Source: CAVSPO01 sp963730005 (GTDB lineage: Bacteria; Actinomycetota; Actinomycetes; Propionibacteriales; Propionibacteriaceae). From it: a DNA stretch of 47,445 bases. Position 1 is the first letter of the stretch. Every line of letters starts with the position of its first letter. The position numbers and the translations under genes are program-made. Below the pieces are notes generated by a model. The model searched no databases, had not been told where the DNA came from, and saw only the letters and a list, made by a program, of their open reading frames with translations. Of the stretch, positions 1 through 8,399 are shown piece by piece. Where the stretch lies: assembly GCA_963730005.1 (NCBI GenBank), contig CAVSPO010000008.1:1-47445 (forward strand). Direction: 5' to 3'.

Positions 1-898
1 CAAGCGAGAGTGATGTAGTTGCCGACCAGGCTGCGAGCGACCTGAACGCCCGCTGCACCGAGCAGTTCGCAAGTCTCTGCGGACCTCAGCCCGTGACTCG
101 ATCAGTGGAGTGCCACCCATTCCCGTTGCACAGCACGATCACCGGTGCGCCGGGGAAGTCGAAGTCGGTCAGGATCGGTTTGACCAGCCGGCCGGCGAGT
201 TCCTTCAGGGGGGCCGACGGCTGGCGTTCGCGTCCGGTTCGCCGTGGATACCGATGCCCATTCGATCTCGTCGTCAGCGAGATCGAACGTAGGACGCCCG
301 GCGGCCGGCACCGTGCACGAAGTCAGGGCCAAGCCCATCGAGCGTCCATTGTCGACGACGCGCTGTCCGAGCTCAGCGAGCCTCGTCAGGTCGTAGCCTT
401 CCTCTGCGGCAGCACCGGCGATCTTCTCCACCAGCACGGTGACGCCGACACCCCGGCGGCCGGCCGTGTAGAGCGAGTCGGTCACGGCCACGTCGTCTGC
501 AGTCGGACCGAGGCCACCTCGATGCCTGCGGCGCTTGCCAGTTCGGCGGCCATCTCGAAGTTCATCACGTCGCCGGTGTAGTTCTTCACGATGTGCAGGA
601 CACCGGCACCACCGTCGACGGCGACGGTGGCGGCGAAGACCTGATCCGGCGTGGGCGAGGTGAAGACCTCACCGCAGGCGGCGGCATCCAACATGCCCAG
701 ACCAACGAAGCCGCTGTGCATCGGCTCGTGGCCCGAGCCGCCGCCAGAGACCAGACCGACCTTGCCGGGGCGTGGCGCATCGGCACGGACGACGAGACGG
801 TTTTCGTGGTCGACACGCACGGTGTCGGGGTGCGCAAGCTCGACACCGCGCAACGCGTCAGCAAGGACTGAGCTGGGGTCGTTGATCAGCTTCTTCAT
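1..898 (-). pseudogene. dhaK: dihydroxyacetone kinase subunit DhaK, partial and frame-broken
   Basis: DhaK binds dihydroxyacetone covalently through a histidine and, with DhaL, phosphorylates it using PEP/DhaM or ATP. The N-terminus reads MKKLINDPSSVLADALRG, followed by the family motif VSGGGSGHEPMHSGFVG and later IVKNYTGDVMNF. The frame then breaks near 490. Family sequence resumes as VTDSLYTAGRRGVGVTVLVEK, breaks again near 265 and 225, and continues through GAPVIVLCNG and ELLGAAGVQVARSLVGNYIT in yet other frames before running off the window. At least four single-base shifts occur in 900 bases. This is either a decaying gene or, more likely, indel errors at a contig end. Family identity is clear; functional status is not. 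Confidence 0.85.
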
Positions 899-1050
899 GG
901 TCCTCAGTCAACCACCGGCCTGCCGGGGCGTGGGCGGGAAGGCCACAAATGTTCACGTGAGAAGGTCAAGCGTGGACCGCAGTCCGAGCTTGCCTGCCCA
1001 GTTCCGCCGGGGCCGGAGGTCGCCGCAGACTGCGGTTACGGGCGTCCGAC

Positions 1051-1077
1051 TACCATTGACCCGACCACCATGGAGGT
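1051..1077 (+). promoter_or_regulatory. ftsH promoter -10 and ribosome binding site
   Basis: TACCAT at 1051-1056 is a plausible -10 hexamer. GGAGGT at 1072-1077 sits four bases before ATG 1082 and decides that start over the in-frame ATG at 1070, which lies inside the Shine-Dalgarno sequence. The rest of the 898-1050 gap between divergent dhaK and ftsH shows nothing else recognisable. Confidence 0.55.
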
Positions 1078-1081
1078 TTTG

Positions 1082-3217
1082 ATGTCAGATCCCCAGCCGA
1101 CGCGGACGGCCGACTCGCCCCCGCCCGGCCGTTCCACGAACGACGAGCCACGCCGTCCGTCCCATTCCGAGGCCCCGTCGGGACCGCCCCCGCTGGATTC
1201 GCCGAAGCCATGGCGCACTGAGGGCCTGCCACGTCAGGGGAAGGACAGCGAAGGCGAGGACAAGCCGAAGCGGAACAAGAACCTCTGGCGTTTCTGGATC
1301 ATCGCAGGCGTGCTGCTGATCGGTCTTTGGGGCCTGCTGAGCTGGCAGGACGCGCAGAACGCGCCGCCGACCATCCCCTACACCGAATTCACCACCCAAG
1401 TACTGAACGGCAACGTCAAGGAGATCTACGCCACCGGCGACACCATCCAGGGCGAGCTCATCACCGAGGCCCAACTCCCCGACGACGGCAACGACGCCAC
1501 CACAGAAGGCACATACACCAAGTTCACCACCGAGCGTCCGACCTTCGCCCAAGACGACCTGCTCGCCAAACTGCAGCAGCACGGCGCGGTGGTGCGGGCC
1601 ACCCCGGTGGTCGACCAGCGTGGGCCGGTCGCGAACCTGATCTCGTCGCTGGTCTTGTGGGGGGTGCTGATCGCCGTCATGTTCTGGGCCTTCCGGCGCA
1701 TCGCCAAGGGTGCTGGCGGCCTGGGCGCATTCGGCATGCAGCGCGAGGTCAAGCCCATCGAGAAGACAAAGGTGCGGGTCAACTTCTCCGACGTCGCAGG
1801 CATCGACGAAGTCAAGGCGCAGGTGGACGAGATCGTCGACTTCCTGCGGAACCCCGACAAATACCGGAAGGTGGGGGCCCGCGCACCCCGCGGCATCCTG
1901 CTGGAAGGTGCGCCCGGCACCGGCAAGACCTTGCTCGCCCGCGCCACCGCCGGCGAGGCGGAAGTGCCGTTCTTCAGTGCATCGGCCAGCGAGTTCATCG
2001 AGATGATCGTCGGTGTCGGCGCCCAGCGCGTCCGTCAGTTGTTCGACGAGGCGAAGAAGGTGGCGCCGGCGATCATCTTCATCGACGAGATCGATGCGAT
2101 CGGACGCGCCCGCGGCTCCAGCCGGGCGTCCGGCAGCAACGACGAGCGTGAGCAGACGCTGAACCAGATCCTCACCGAGATGGACGGCTTCGACGGCACC
2201 GAGGGTGTGGTGGTGATGGCAGCCACCAACCGTTCGGACGTGCTGGACCCCGCATTGACCCGTCCCGGCCGCTTCGACCGGGTGATCACGGTCAGTGCAC
2301 CCGATCAGCTGGGCCGCGAGAAGATCCTGGGCGTGCACACCCGTGAGATCCCGTTGGCCCCGGACGTCGACCTGAAGGCGATCGCCCAATCGACGCCGGG
2401 GGCGACCGGCGCAGACTTGGCGAATCTGGCCAACGAGGCCGCGCTGCGGGCGGCCCGCCGCGACGACACCTTGGTCTACCACGCCGACTTCACCAACGCC
2501 TTGGAACAGATTCAGCTGGGCGTGGAACGCAGCGTGGTCATCCCGGAGGACGAGAAACGCCGAACCGCCTACCACGAGGGCGGACATGCCTTGCTCGGCA
2601 TGCTGCAGAAGGGCGCCGACCCGGTGCGCAAGGTGTCGATCATCCCGCGCGGCCAGGCGCTCGGCGTCACCTTGTCGACCCCCGACACCGACCGGTACGG
2701 CTACGACGAGGAGTACCTGCGCGGACGCATCGTCGGCGCCTTGGGCGGGATGGCCGCCGAAGCCGTCATCTATGGCGTGATCACCACCGGAGCCGAGTCT
2801 GACCTGCGACAGGCGACCGCGATCGCCCGTCAGATGGTCGGCAAGTGGGGCATGTCGCCCAAGGTCGGACCGGTCACCGTCGTCTTCGACGACATGGACC
2901 CGCGCCAGTTGGGCATCTCGGATTCGACGCTTTCGGTGGTCGACCAGGAGATCAAGGGCATCATCAGCGAGTGTCACGAGAAGGCGGTGGCGTTGCTCAC
3001 CGAGCACCGGGACAAGCTGGAGGCGATCGCCGAGCAACTGCTGCTGCATGAGACGCTGGACCAGACGGAGGTCTACAAGGCAGCCGGCATCGAGCGATCG
3101 GGCCCCGATCCGTTGCAGACCAGCCCAGCCCCAAATCCCACCATGCCGTCCGACAATGCCCCGGAGCAGGATTCAGCCGCTGATCGGGGGGCACGGCGGA
3201 TCAGCCCGGAGGTTTGA
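1082..3217 (+). CDS. ftsH: ATP-dependent zinc metalloprotease FtsH family, actinobacterial second type
   Basis: Membrane-anchored AAA+ protease of about 711 residues that would degrade membrane and cytosolic proteins. A charged Pro-rich N-terminus precedes a membrane segment (FWIIAGVLLIGLWGLL), an extracytoplasmic domain and a second membrane segment (SSLVLWGVLIAVMFWAF). The AAA domain has Walker A GAPGTGKT at residues 276-283, Walker B IIFIDEIDAIG and a second region of homology ending RPGRFDR. The zinc site is HEGGH at 498-502, with ESDL supplying the third ligand. The pore loop is FIEMIVGVGA, whereas canonical FtsH has FVEMFVGVGA, so the substrate-gripping aromatic is Ile here. This fits the second actinobacterial FtsH group rather than the housekeeping enzyme. 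Convergent with mshC. Confidence 0.93.
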   Translation: MSDPQPTRTADSPPPGRSTNDEPRRPSHSEAPSGPPPLDSPKPWRTEGLPRQGKDSEGEDKPKRNKNLWRFWIIAGVLLIGLWGLLSWQDAQNAPPTIPYTEFTTQVLNGNVKEIYATGDTIQGELITEAQLPDDGNDATTEGTYTKFTTERPTFAQDDLLAKLQQHGAVVRATPVVDQRGPVANLISSLVLWGVLIAVMFWAFRRIAKGAGGLGAFGMQREVKPIEKTKVRVNFSDVAGIDEVKAQVDEIVDFLRNPDKYRKVGARAPRGILLEGAPGTGKTLLARATAGEAEVPFFSASASEFIEMIVGVGAQRVRQLFDEAKKVAPAIIFIDEIDAIGRARGSSRASGSNDEREQTLNQILTEMDGFDGTEGVVVMAATNRSDVLDPALTRPGRFDRVITVSAPDQLGREKILGVHTREIPLAPDVDLKAIAQSTPGATGADLANLANEAALRAARRDDTLVYHADFTNALEQIQLGVERSVVIPEDEKRRTAYHEGGHALLGMLQKGADPVRKVSIIPRGQALGVTLSTPDTDRYGYDEEYLRGRIVGALGGMAAEAVIYGVITTGAESDLRQATAIARQMVGKWGMSPKVGPVTVVFDDMDPRQLGISDSTLSVVDQEIKGIISECHEKAVALLTEHRDKLEAIAEQLLLHETLDQTEVYKAAGIERSGPDPLQTSPAPNPTMPSDNAPEQDSAADRGARRISPEV

Positions 3218-3265
3218 GCCAGTCGTCACCTGTCCGCCGATCGCGGCGTACCCAAGTGAGCTTGG

Positions 3266-4525
3266 TCAGCCGAAACGGACGCCCAGCAGGGCATCCACCG
3301 CATCGGCAACCTGCCGTGGCGCGTCCGGGTCGGAGCCGTCGCCAGCCAATACGGCCGACGTCCACTCGTCCACCTCTGCCAACGCGCGTGGCGCGTCCAG
3401 ATCGTGGCGCAGGGCCCGCCGGAGGTTGGCGATGATCGGGGCGGCCGGGGTGCCATGGGACGAGGCGAAGGCCGAGCGCCAGGCGTCCGCTCGACGCTGC
3501 GCGGAATCGACATCGGTGGCGAACCACTCCCAGTCATTGCGGTAGTGGTGGGCCAGCAACGCCAGCCTGATCACCGGGGCCTCGACGCCTTGACTCCGCA
3601 GTCTTGAGACCAGCTCGAGGTTTCCACGGGACTTGCTCATCTTCTCGCCGTCCAGCCCGACCATCCCGACATGCACGTAGGAATGTGCGAACCGGGCACC
3701 GTTAGCGACGCCGCGTCCGACAGCTGCGCACATCTCATGGTGCGGGAAGACCAGGTCGCGGCCGCCGCCCTGCACCGAGAATGTCTCCCCCAGGTAGCGC
3801 TGGGCGATCGAGGTGCACTCCACGTGCCAGCCGGGCCGGCCGCGTCCGTGGGGTGAGTCCCAGGCCGGCTCATCGGCACGGGCCAGCCGCCACAGCAGCG
3901 AGTCGAGTGCATCGTCCTTGCCTGGGCGGTCGGGGTCGCCGCCCCGTTCAGCGAAGATGGCGATCATCTGCTCGCGGGTCAGCTGCGAGATGATACCGAA
4001 GTGCTCGACCGCGGCACTGCGGAAGTACCAGTCCGGGTACTGGTCGTCAGTCACCTGGTAGGCAAGATCCTTGCCCCGCAGATCTGTGATGGTGTCGATG
4101 ACCAGGTGCAGGGTTTCGGTGGCAGCCATGTAGTGGCGCGGGGGTAGGATGCGCAACGCTGCCATGTCGGTGCGGAACAGTTCGATCTGCTCGGCAGCGA
4201 GTTCCTCCCAATCCTGCCCTGTCTCGGCGGCGCGCTCGAGCAGCGGGTCATCCACATCGGTGATGTTCTGCACGTAGTCGACCGCAAGCCCCAGGTCGAG
4301 CCAGACCCTCTGCAGCAGGTCGAACGTCAGGTAGGTGAACGCGTGGCCGAGGTGGGTCGCGTCGTAGGGGGTGATGCCGCAAACGTAAAGGCCGGCGGTG
4401 CCGTGGTCGGGGCCGACGATCCGCTGTGCGCGGGTCACTGTGTCGAAGACCCGAACGCGCCCTTCGAGCCGAGGATCGTCGCTGCGTGGCAGAGTCGGAA
4501 CTGGGGCGGCAGGCCAAGCATCCAT
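3266..4525 (-). CDS. mshC: cysteine:1D-myo-inositol 2-amino-2-deoxy-glucopyranoside ligase MshC
   Basis: MshC joins L-cysteine to GlcN-inositol using ATP, the penultimate step of mycothiol synthesis. It is a cysteinyl-tRNA synthetase homologue without the tRNA-binding end. The class I synthetase signature appears as YVCGITPYDATHLGHA near residues 45-60, and KMSKS lies at 295-299. Length, about 419 residues, fits the family (about 410-420). I chose ATG 4525 because the protein then begins MDAWPAAPVPTLP like known MshC, and because a TAGATT box lies exactly six bases upstream, which indicates a leaderless mRNA. An in-frame ATG six bases upstream would place the start in the promoter spacer. The gene marks the host as a mycothiol-using actinomycete. 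Confidence 0.95.
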   Translation of the reverse strand: MDAWPAAPVPTLPRSDDPRLEGRVRVFDTVTRAQRIVGPDHGTAGLYVCGITPYDATHLGHAFTYLTFDLLQRVWLDLGLAVDYVQNITDVDDPLLERAAETGQDWEELAAEQIELFRTDMAALRILPPRHYMAATETLHLVIDTITDLRGKDLAYQVTDDQYPDWYFRSAAVEHFGIISQLTREQMIAIFAERGGDPDRPGKDDALDSLLWRLARADEPAWDSPHGRGRPGWHVECTSIAQRYLGETFSVQGGGRDLVFPHHEMCAAVGRGVANGARFAHSYVHVGMVGLDGEKMSKSRGNLELVSRLRSQGVEAPVIRLALLAHHYRNDWEWFATDVDSAQRRADAWRSAFASSHGTPAAPIIANLRRALRHDLDAPRALAEVDEWTSAVLAGDGSDPDAPRQVADAVDALLGVRFG

Positions 4526-4537
4526 GCGCACAATCTA
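4523..4537 (-). promoter_or_regulatory. leaderless promoter of mshC
   Basis: On the minus strand the sequence reads TAGATT-gtgcgc-ATG. The -10 hexamer ends six bases before the start codon and no Shine-Dalgarno sequence is visible. The DUF3090 gene upstream has the same TAGATT box and spacing. Confidence 0.55.
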
Positions 4538-4587
4538 GCCACACGGCACAACCTGCCGAGGCTTGTGCTGCCTGCACGACATGCCGA

Positions 4588-5157
4588 TCAATCGGTGCGG
4601 TCCAACAAGGGTTTGCGATAGCCGTTGCTGCGCGGGCACAAGTGGCCGTCCGGGGCAATCGGTTGTGCACAGAACGGGCAGGACGGGGCCTGTGTACCGA
4701 GCAGTATCTCGGTACGAGCGATGAAATCGCGGGCTTGGTCGGGGGTGATGGTGACCTCCAGCACCTTGTCGACAGCGAGGTTCCCACCCAACAGCACGAA
4801 CTCGTGGTAGACGCCGAGTGCGTAGAGCTCGATCCGGAGCGACTCAGTTTCCGACAGCCAGGCAATGGTCATCGTGCCCGCGTGGAAGTCCTCGTCCAAC
4901 GGCACGTCGAGCGGGTCGGAATCGAACGGTAGATTTCGCCGACCGGACCGCTCCCGGCTGAGGCCCCCGGCACGCTCCAGTTCGTCGAGGACGCGTTCCA
5001 AGTGCTCGGCCAAGACCTTGATCTGCTGGCGTTCGCAGACCACGTTCGTCATCCGGGATCCCTGCCGCGCCTGGACGAAGAAGACCCGCCGTTCCGGCTC
5101 ACCGATGGCCCCGGAGACGAACCGGTCCGGAAAGGCGTACCGGTGGGTCAGGTCCAT
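4588..5157 (-). CDS. DUF3090 family protein
   Basis: Conserved actinobacterial protein of 189 residues and unknown biochemical role, classically encoded next to mshC, often with a phosphoglycerate-mutase-like phosphatase and a PI3/4-kinase-like protein. It begins MDLTHRYAFPDRFVSGAIG. The C-terminal CPFCAQPIAPDGHLCPRSNG contains CxxC plus a further Cys and His, which resembles a small metal-binding knuckle typical of the family. It lies upstream of mshC with a 62-base gap and has its own leaderless promoter, so the two are probably co-directional but separately initiated. The kinase-like and phosphatase partners usual in Streptomyces and mycobacteria are missing here. Confidence 0.9.
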   Translation of the reverse strand: MDLTHRYAFPDRFVSGAIGEPERRVFFVQARQGSRMTNVVCERQQIKVLAEHLERVLDELERAGGLSRERSGRRNLPFDSDPLDVPLDEDFHAGTMTIAWLSETESLRIELYALGVYHEFVLLGGNLAVDKVLEVTITPDQARDFIARTEILLGTQAPSCPFCAQPIAPDGHLCPRSNGYRKPLLDRTD

Positions 5158-5169
5158 GCGCCAAATCTA
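5155..5169 (-). promoter_or_regulatory. leaderless promoter of the DUF3090 gene
   Basis: Minus strand TAGATT-tggcgc-ATG, the same -10 box and six-base spacing as at mshC. No ribosome binding site precedes the ATG. Confidence 0.55.
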
Positions 5170-5385
5170 AGCTCCCCAAGGCCGGCCTGCTGGCAGCGGC
5201 GTGCGCCGTTCCGGAATTGAGATCTTGCCCTGAATCGACGTCGAGGACGCGTCCGACGCAATCGGGCGGAGGCACCGCCGATGGCAAGCGGTTGACCCTC
5301 GAAGGCCGGCCGGCTGGCGGTCGGGACTAGGCTGACGGACGAATCGTCGCGTGCCGGGCGATCATTGCACCGAGGAGGAGCACGT

Positions 5386-6243
5386 ATGGGTTGGCTTGAG
5401 GCGATCGTGCTGGGCATCGTGCAGGGTCTCACCGAGTTCCTGCCGGTCAGCTCGAGCGCGCACCAGTTGATCGTCGGCCAACTTTTCTTCGCCGGACACG
5501 ACCCAGGTGCTGCGTTCACCGCGGTCACCCAGTTGGGCACGGAGACCGCAGTGCTGATCTACTTCTGGAAGGACATCGTCCGGATCATCAAGCACTGGGC
5601 GCTCTCGCTGGCGGGCAAGATCCCGCACTCCGACCCGGACGCCCGGATGGGTTGGTTCGTGATCGCCGGTTCGATCCCGATCGCCGTGCTCGGCCTGTTC
5701 TTCCAGGACGCGATCGACACCACGCTGCGCAACCTGTGGATCACCGTCGTCACCTTGGGCGGTGTCGGCCTGCTGCTCGGGGTGGCCGACCGAATGGCCC
5801 GGACGCACCAGGCCAAGGAGCTCACCGACCTGAACTGGCGCGACGCCATCATCTACGGCCTGGCGCAGGCGGCTGCGCTGGTTCCGGGCGTTTCCCGCTC
5901 GGGCGGCACCATCTCGGCGGGTCTGTTCCTCGGCTACTCCCGCCCCGCTGCGACCCGCTACGCCTTCCTGCTGGCAATCCCGGCGGTCTTCGCGTCCGGA
6001 CTGTTCAAGCTGAAAGACATCGGCGCCGACGCCTGCGTCGCGTGGGGCCCGACGATTCTCGCCACCCTGATCGCCGGAGGCGTCGGCTACGCCGTGATCG
6101 CCTGGTTGCTGCGCTACATCACCACACACTCCTTCACCCCGTTCGTGGTCTATCGGGTGCTGCTGGCAATCGGCCTAGCCGTGCTGCTGCTCACCGGGGT
6201 GCTGAACCCGGACGCGGCGCTGACGACGGGATGCATCGCCTGA
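5386..6243 (+). CDS. uppP: undecaprenyl-diphosphatase UppP (BacA)
   Basis: Integral membrane phosphatase that converts C55-PP to C55-P for reuse as the cell-wall lipid carrier; overproduction confers bacitracin resistance in characterised members. The 285-residue length is typical. The two family signatures are present: EFLPVSSSAHQLIVGQL near the N-terminus and PGVSRSGGTISAGLFLGYSR around residues 165-185. Hydrophobic segments run throughout. ATG 5386 is preferred over an in-frame ATG 21 bases upstream because GAGGAGG lies just before it. A TAGGCT -10-like box at 5328-5333 would give a leader of about 45 bases. The downstream aldo/keto reductase starts one base after the stop, so the two are probably translationally coupled. 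Confidence 0.95.
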   Translation: MGWLEAIVLGIVQGLTEFLPVSSSAHQLIVGQLFFAGHDPGAAFTAVTQLGTETAVLIYFWKDIVRIIKHWALSLAGKIPHSDPDARMGWFVIAGSIPIAVLGLFFQDAIDTTLRNLWITVVTLGGVGLLLGVADRMARTHQAKELTDLNWRDAIIYGLAQAAALVPGVSRSGGTISAGLFLGYSRPAATRYAFLLAIPAVFASGLFKLKDIGADACVAWGPTILATLIAGGVGYAVIAWLLRYITTHSFTPFVVYRVLLAIGLAVLLLTGVLNPDAALTTGCIA

Positions 6244-6244
6244 G

Positions 6245-7213
6245 ATGCAGAGACGAGCAGTGGGGGTCAGCGGGCTGAGCGTTGGACGGCTCGGCCTGGG
6301 AACCATGACCTGGGGTGGCGACGTCAGCCCAGACACCGCTCGGCTCCTGCTGCGCGACTTCGTCGCGGCTGGTGGCGACCTCATCGACACCGCGCCGGCC
6401 TACGGAGGTGGCCGGGCCGAGGAACTCGTCGGCCGCTATCTTCGTTCCGATCTGCGCCGCGATGACCTGGTGATCGCCACCAAGGCCGGGTTCGGGACGC
6501 ACGGCGGCGCCCAGACGGTGGACACCTCGCGGCGCGCCCTACTGGACGACCTCACCGATTCGTTGCGCCGGCTGCGCACCGACCACGTCGACATCTGGCA
6601 GGTACACGCCTGGGGCGACGCGCCGCTCGAGGAGACCCTTGCGGCCCTCGACCAGGCCGTCAACTCCGGGATGGCCCGCTACGCCGGGGTCTGCAACTAC
6701 ATCGGCTGGCAGCTGGGTACTGCGGCAGCCTGGCAGCGCGCGGTTCCGGGACGCGCTCGGCTGGTCAGTGGCCAGATCGAGTACTCGTTGCTGGCCCGCC
6801 GTGCAGAGGTGGAAGTGCTGCCGGCGTTGGCCCACCATGGCATGGGACTGTTCCCCTGGTCGCCGCTGGGACGCGGTGTATTGACGGGCAAGTACCGCGG
6901 GGGCATCCCCCGTGACTCTCGGGGTGGCCGGGACCACTTGGCGTGGTTCGTCGAACCGTACCTGGACGCCCGGTCGACCGCCGTCGTCGATGCGGTTGCC
7001 CGAGCCGCCAGCGGGCTGGGCCTGAGCACCGCGCAGGTCGCGCTGCTGTGGGTGCGCGACGCGCCGGGGGTGACCGCTCCCCTGCTGGGTGCGCGGACGA
7101 CCGACCAACTGGCTTCCCTCTTGCAGACTGACTCGCAGTCGCTGCCGGAGCCGATCGCTGTCGCGCTGGACGACATCACCGGGGGCCCGCACATGGGACG
7201 CCGGCGCGCGTAG
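6245..7213 (+). CDS. aldo/keto reductase
   Basis: NADPH-dependent oxidoreductase with a TIM-barrel fold, 322 residues. Catalytic tetrad candidates are Asp and Tyr in LIDTAPAYGGG, Lys in IATKAGF and His in WQVHAWG. The cofactor-binding C-terminal region includes LLGARTTDQLASLL. The N-terminus VSGLSVGRLGLGTMTWGG is typical of the AKR subgroup that includes YghZ/KCNAB-like enzymes; the substrate cannot be told from sequence. The ATG lies one base after the uppP stop, so both are likely made from one mRNA. Confidence 0.9.
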   Translation: MQRRAVGVSGLSVGRLGLGTMTWGGDVSPDTARLLLRDFVAAGGDLIDTAPAYGGGRAEELVGRYLRSDLRRDDLVIATKAGFGTHGGAQTVDTSRRALLDDLTDSLRRLRTDHVDIWQVHAWGDAPLEETLAALDQAVNSGMARYAGVCNYIGWQLGTAAAWQRAVPGRARLVSGQIEYSLLARRAEVEVLPALAHHGMGLFPWSPLGRGVLTGKYRGGIPRDSRGGRDHLAWFVEPYLDARSTAVVDAVARAASGLGLSTAQVALLWVRDAPGVTAPLLGARTTDQLASLLQTDSQSLPEPIAVALDDITGGPHMGRRRA

Positions 7214-7225
7214 GATCGCCAGATG
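7211..7225 (+). promoter_or_regulatory. leaderless promoter of the AMIN-like lipoprotein gene
   Basis: TAGGAT at 7211-7216, then six bases, then ATG 7223. It overlaps the last codon and stop of the reductase gene, so the lipoprotein gene can be transcribed independently of uppP. Confidence 0.45.
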
Positions 7226-7858
7226 ACAAGCATGCGGGTTCTCGCAGCGGCCGGGCTGCTCGTCCTCACGATCGCCGGCTGCGGCACGGGCGGTTCCACC
7301 AGCCCCGCTTCCACCGCACCGGCGCCGACCAGCACCGATTCCAGCGCATCGGGCGGCCCCCTTGCGTCCACGACCACCGCACCCGGGGGCAGTGACGCAC
7401 CGGACGGCACCCCTACCGTCGTCTTCGACGACTCCCCGACGTCGACGAGCCCGGCGAGCCCAAGCCCAGAACTGGTCATCACCGAGGTACGCGTCGGCTC
7501 GCACGCCGGATACGACCGGATCGTGGTCGAACTGACCGGAGGATCGCCCGATCAGGTGGGCTGGCGGGTCGAATACGACGATGAGCCACGCACGCAGGGC
7601 AAAGGCGATGAGGTGGATCTGCCGGGGTCAGCCACCCTGCGGGTGATCGTCACCGGGCTGACGTATCCACCCACTGGGGCCTCCACCCCGAGCGGGCTGG
7701 TCGCAGACAGCGCCCACGGCAACGTGACCGGCGTCTTCGTGGACCCGGTTTTCGAAGGCCAGGCCCAGATCTTCATCGGACTGGATGCCAGTCGCGGCTT
7801 CCACGTGTCGATGCTCGATTCGCCGACCAGGATCGCAGTCGACATCGAGAACAGCTGA
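7223..7858 (+). CDS. AMIN-like domain lipoprotein
   Basis: Secreted, lipid-anchored protein of 211 residues. A signal peptide ends in the lipobox LTIAGC, with Cys about residue 21. A low-complexity Ser/Thr/Pro/Ala linker to about residue 80 would span the peptidoglycan. The C-terminal half (LVITEVRVGSHAGYDRIVVEL ... ARGFHVSMLDSPTRIAVDI in outline) looks like the beta-rich AMIN-like domain of actinobacterial cell-wall proteins. The role is presumably binding at the cell envelope; the ligand is unknown. The start is fixed by a leaderless promoter. Confidence 0.8.
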   Translation: MTSMRVLAAAGLLVLTIAGCGTGGSTSPASTAPAPTSTDSSASGGPLASTTTAPGGSDAPDGTPTVVFDDSPTSTSPASPSPELVITEVRVGSHAGYDRIVVELTGGSPDQVGWRVEYDDEPRTQGKGDEVDLPGSATLRVIVTGLTYPPTGASTPSGLVADSAHGNVTGVFVDPVFEGQAQIFIGLDASRGFHVSMLDSPTRIAVDIENS

Positions 7859-7866
7859 CCCGTGGT

Positions 7867-8151
7867 TCAGTCGGGCCTGTTCACCAAGTAGGTGGGTCGC
7901 GCCTTGATGACCTTGCGGCGAAGCCAGACCTGGCGGCTGCCGTCCCGATAGCGGCGCAGCCGCATGAGCTCCCAGCCACCCTGCTCTGCCTGCTCAGTGA
8001 GGACTCGCTGGACCTGTCGGTGACTCATCGACCAGGGCAGACTCATACGGCCGACCTCAACCTCCACGCCGCCGACGAACTCCTGCCGCAACGACCACGA
8101 CGTGATGTGGGTGGTGGGTGGTTCTGGCATCAAGCCTCCTGAGCTGGACAT
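7867..8151 (-). CDS. DUF5703 family protein
   Basis: Small conserved actinobacterial protein of unknown role, 94 residues from the chosen start. The C-terminal GGWELMRLRRYRDGSRQVWLRRKV matches the family pattern. ATG 8151 (MSSSGG) is chosen because GGGAG lies at proper distance before it; further in-frame ATGs exist 15 bases upstream and 21 bases downstream. It is convergent with the lipoprotein gene and faces away from tRNA-Leu. It is the last chromosomal protein gene before the integration site. Confidence 0.75.
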   Translation of the reverse strand: MSSSGGLMPEPPTTHITSWSLRQEFVGGVEVEVGRMSLPWSMSHRQVQRVLTEQAEQGGWELMRLRRYRDGSRQVWLRRKVIKARPTYLVNRPD

Positions 8152-8258
8152 CGGCTCCCGCTCCATGGTGCCACGAGTCCAAGACAGGTCCTGGTTCGCG
8201 TCCGGACCGGTGGGGATGCTATTGTTTCTTGGCGCTCGGGGTTCCCGAGCACACACCT

Positions 8259-8344
8259 GTCCGGGTGGCGGAATTGGTAGACGCGCTAGCTTGAGGTGCT
8301 AGTGCCCGTTATAGGGCGTGGAGGTTCAAGTCCTCTCTCGGACA
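8259..8344 (+). tRNA. tRNA-Leu (anticodon GAG)
   Basis: Acceptor strands GTCCGGG (8259-8265) and CTCGGAC (8337-8343) pair, with discriminator A at 8344 and no encoded CCA. The anticodon stem CTAGC/GCTAG closes the loop TTGAGGT with anticodon GAG at 8293-8295. A long variable arm, as expected for class II tRNA-Leu, and the T-arm GGTTCAAGTCC follow. An integrase gene lies about 1 kb downstream, so the 3' half of this tRNA is the likely attachment site of the accessory region. Confidence 0.97.
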
Positions 8345-8352
8345 CCCCAGAC

Positions 8353-8399
8353 AACCCCGGTTCTACTAGGTTAAATGCCTAGTCAGACCGGGGTTCGTC
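8353..8399 (+). terminator. intrinsic-type terminator after tRNA-Leu
   Basis: A long inverted repeat, AACCCCGGT with inner ACTAGG pairing to CCTAGT and ACCGGGGTT, spans 8353-8395 and is followed by a T-rich stretch (cgtcgtttt). It is placed just after the tRNA end. Confidence 0.7.

Noticed and set aside
1085..3049. 654-codon leftward open frame
   Set aside because: Shadow of ftsH with no family motif and biased composition.
8353..8395. Hairpin as a riboswitch or second tRNA
   Set aside because: A simple stem with a T-rich tail after the tRNA fits a terminator; no tRNA or aptamer features.
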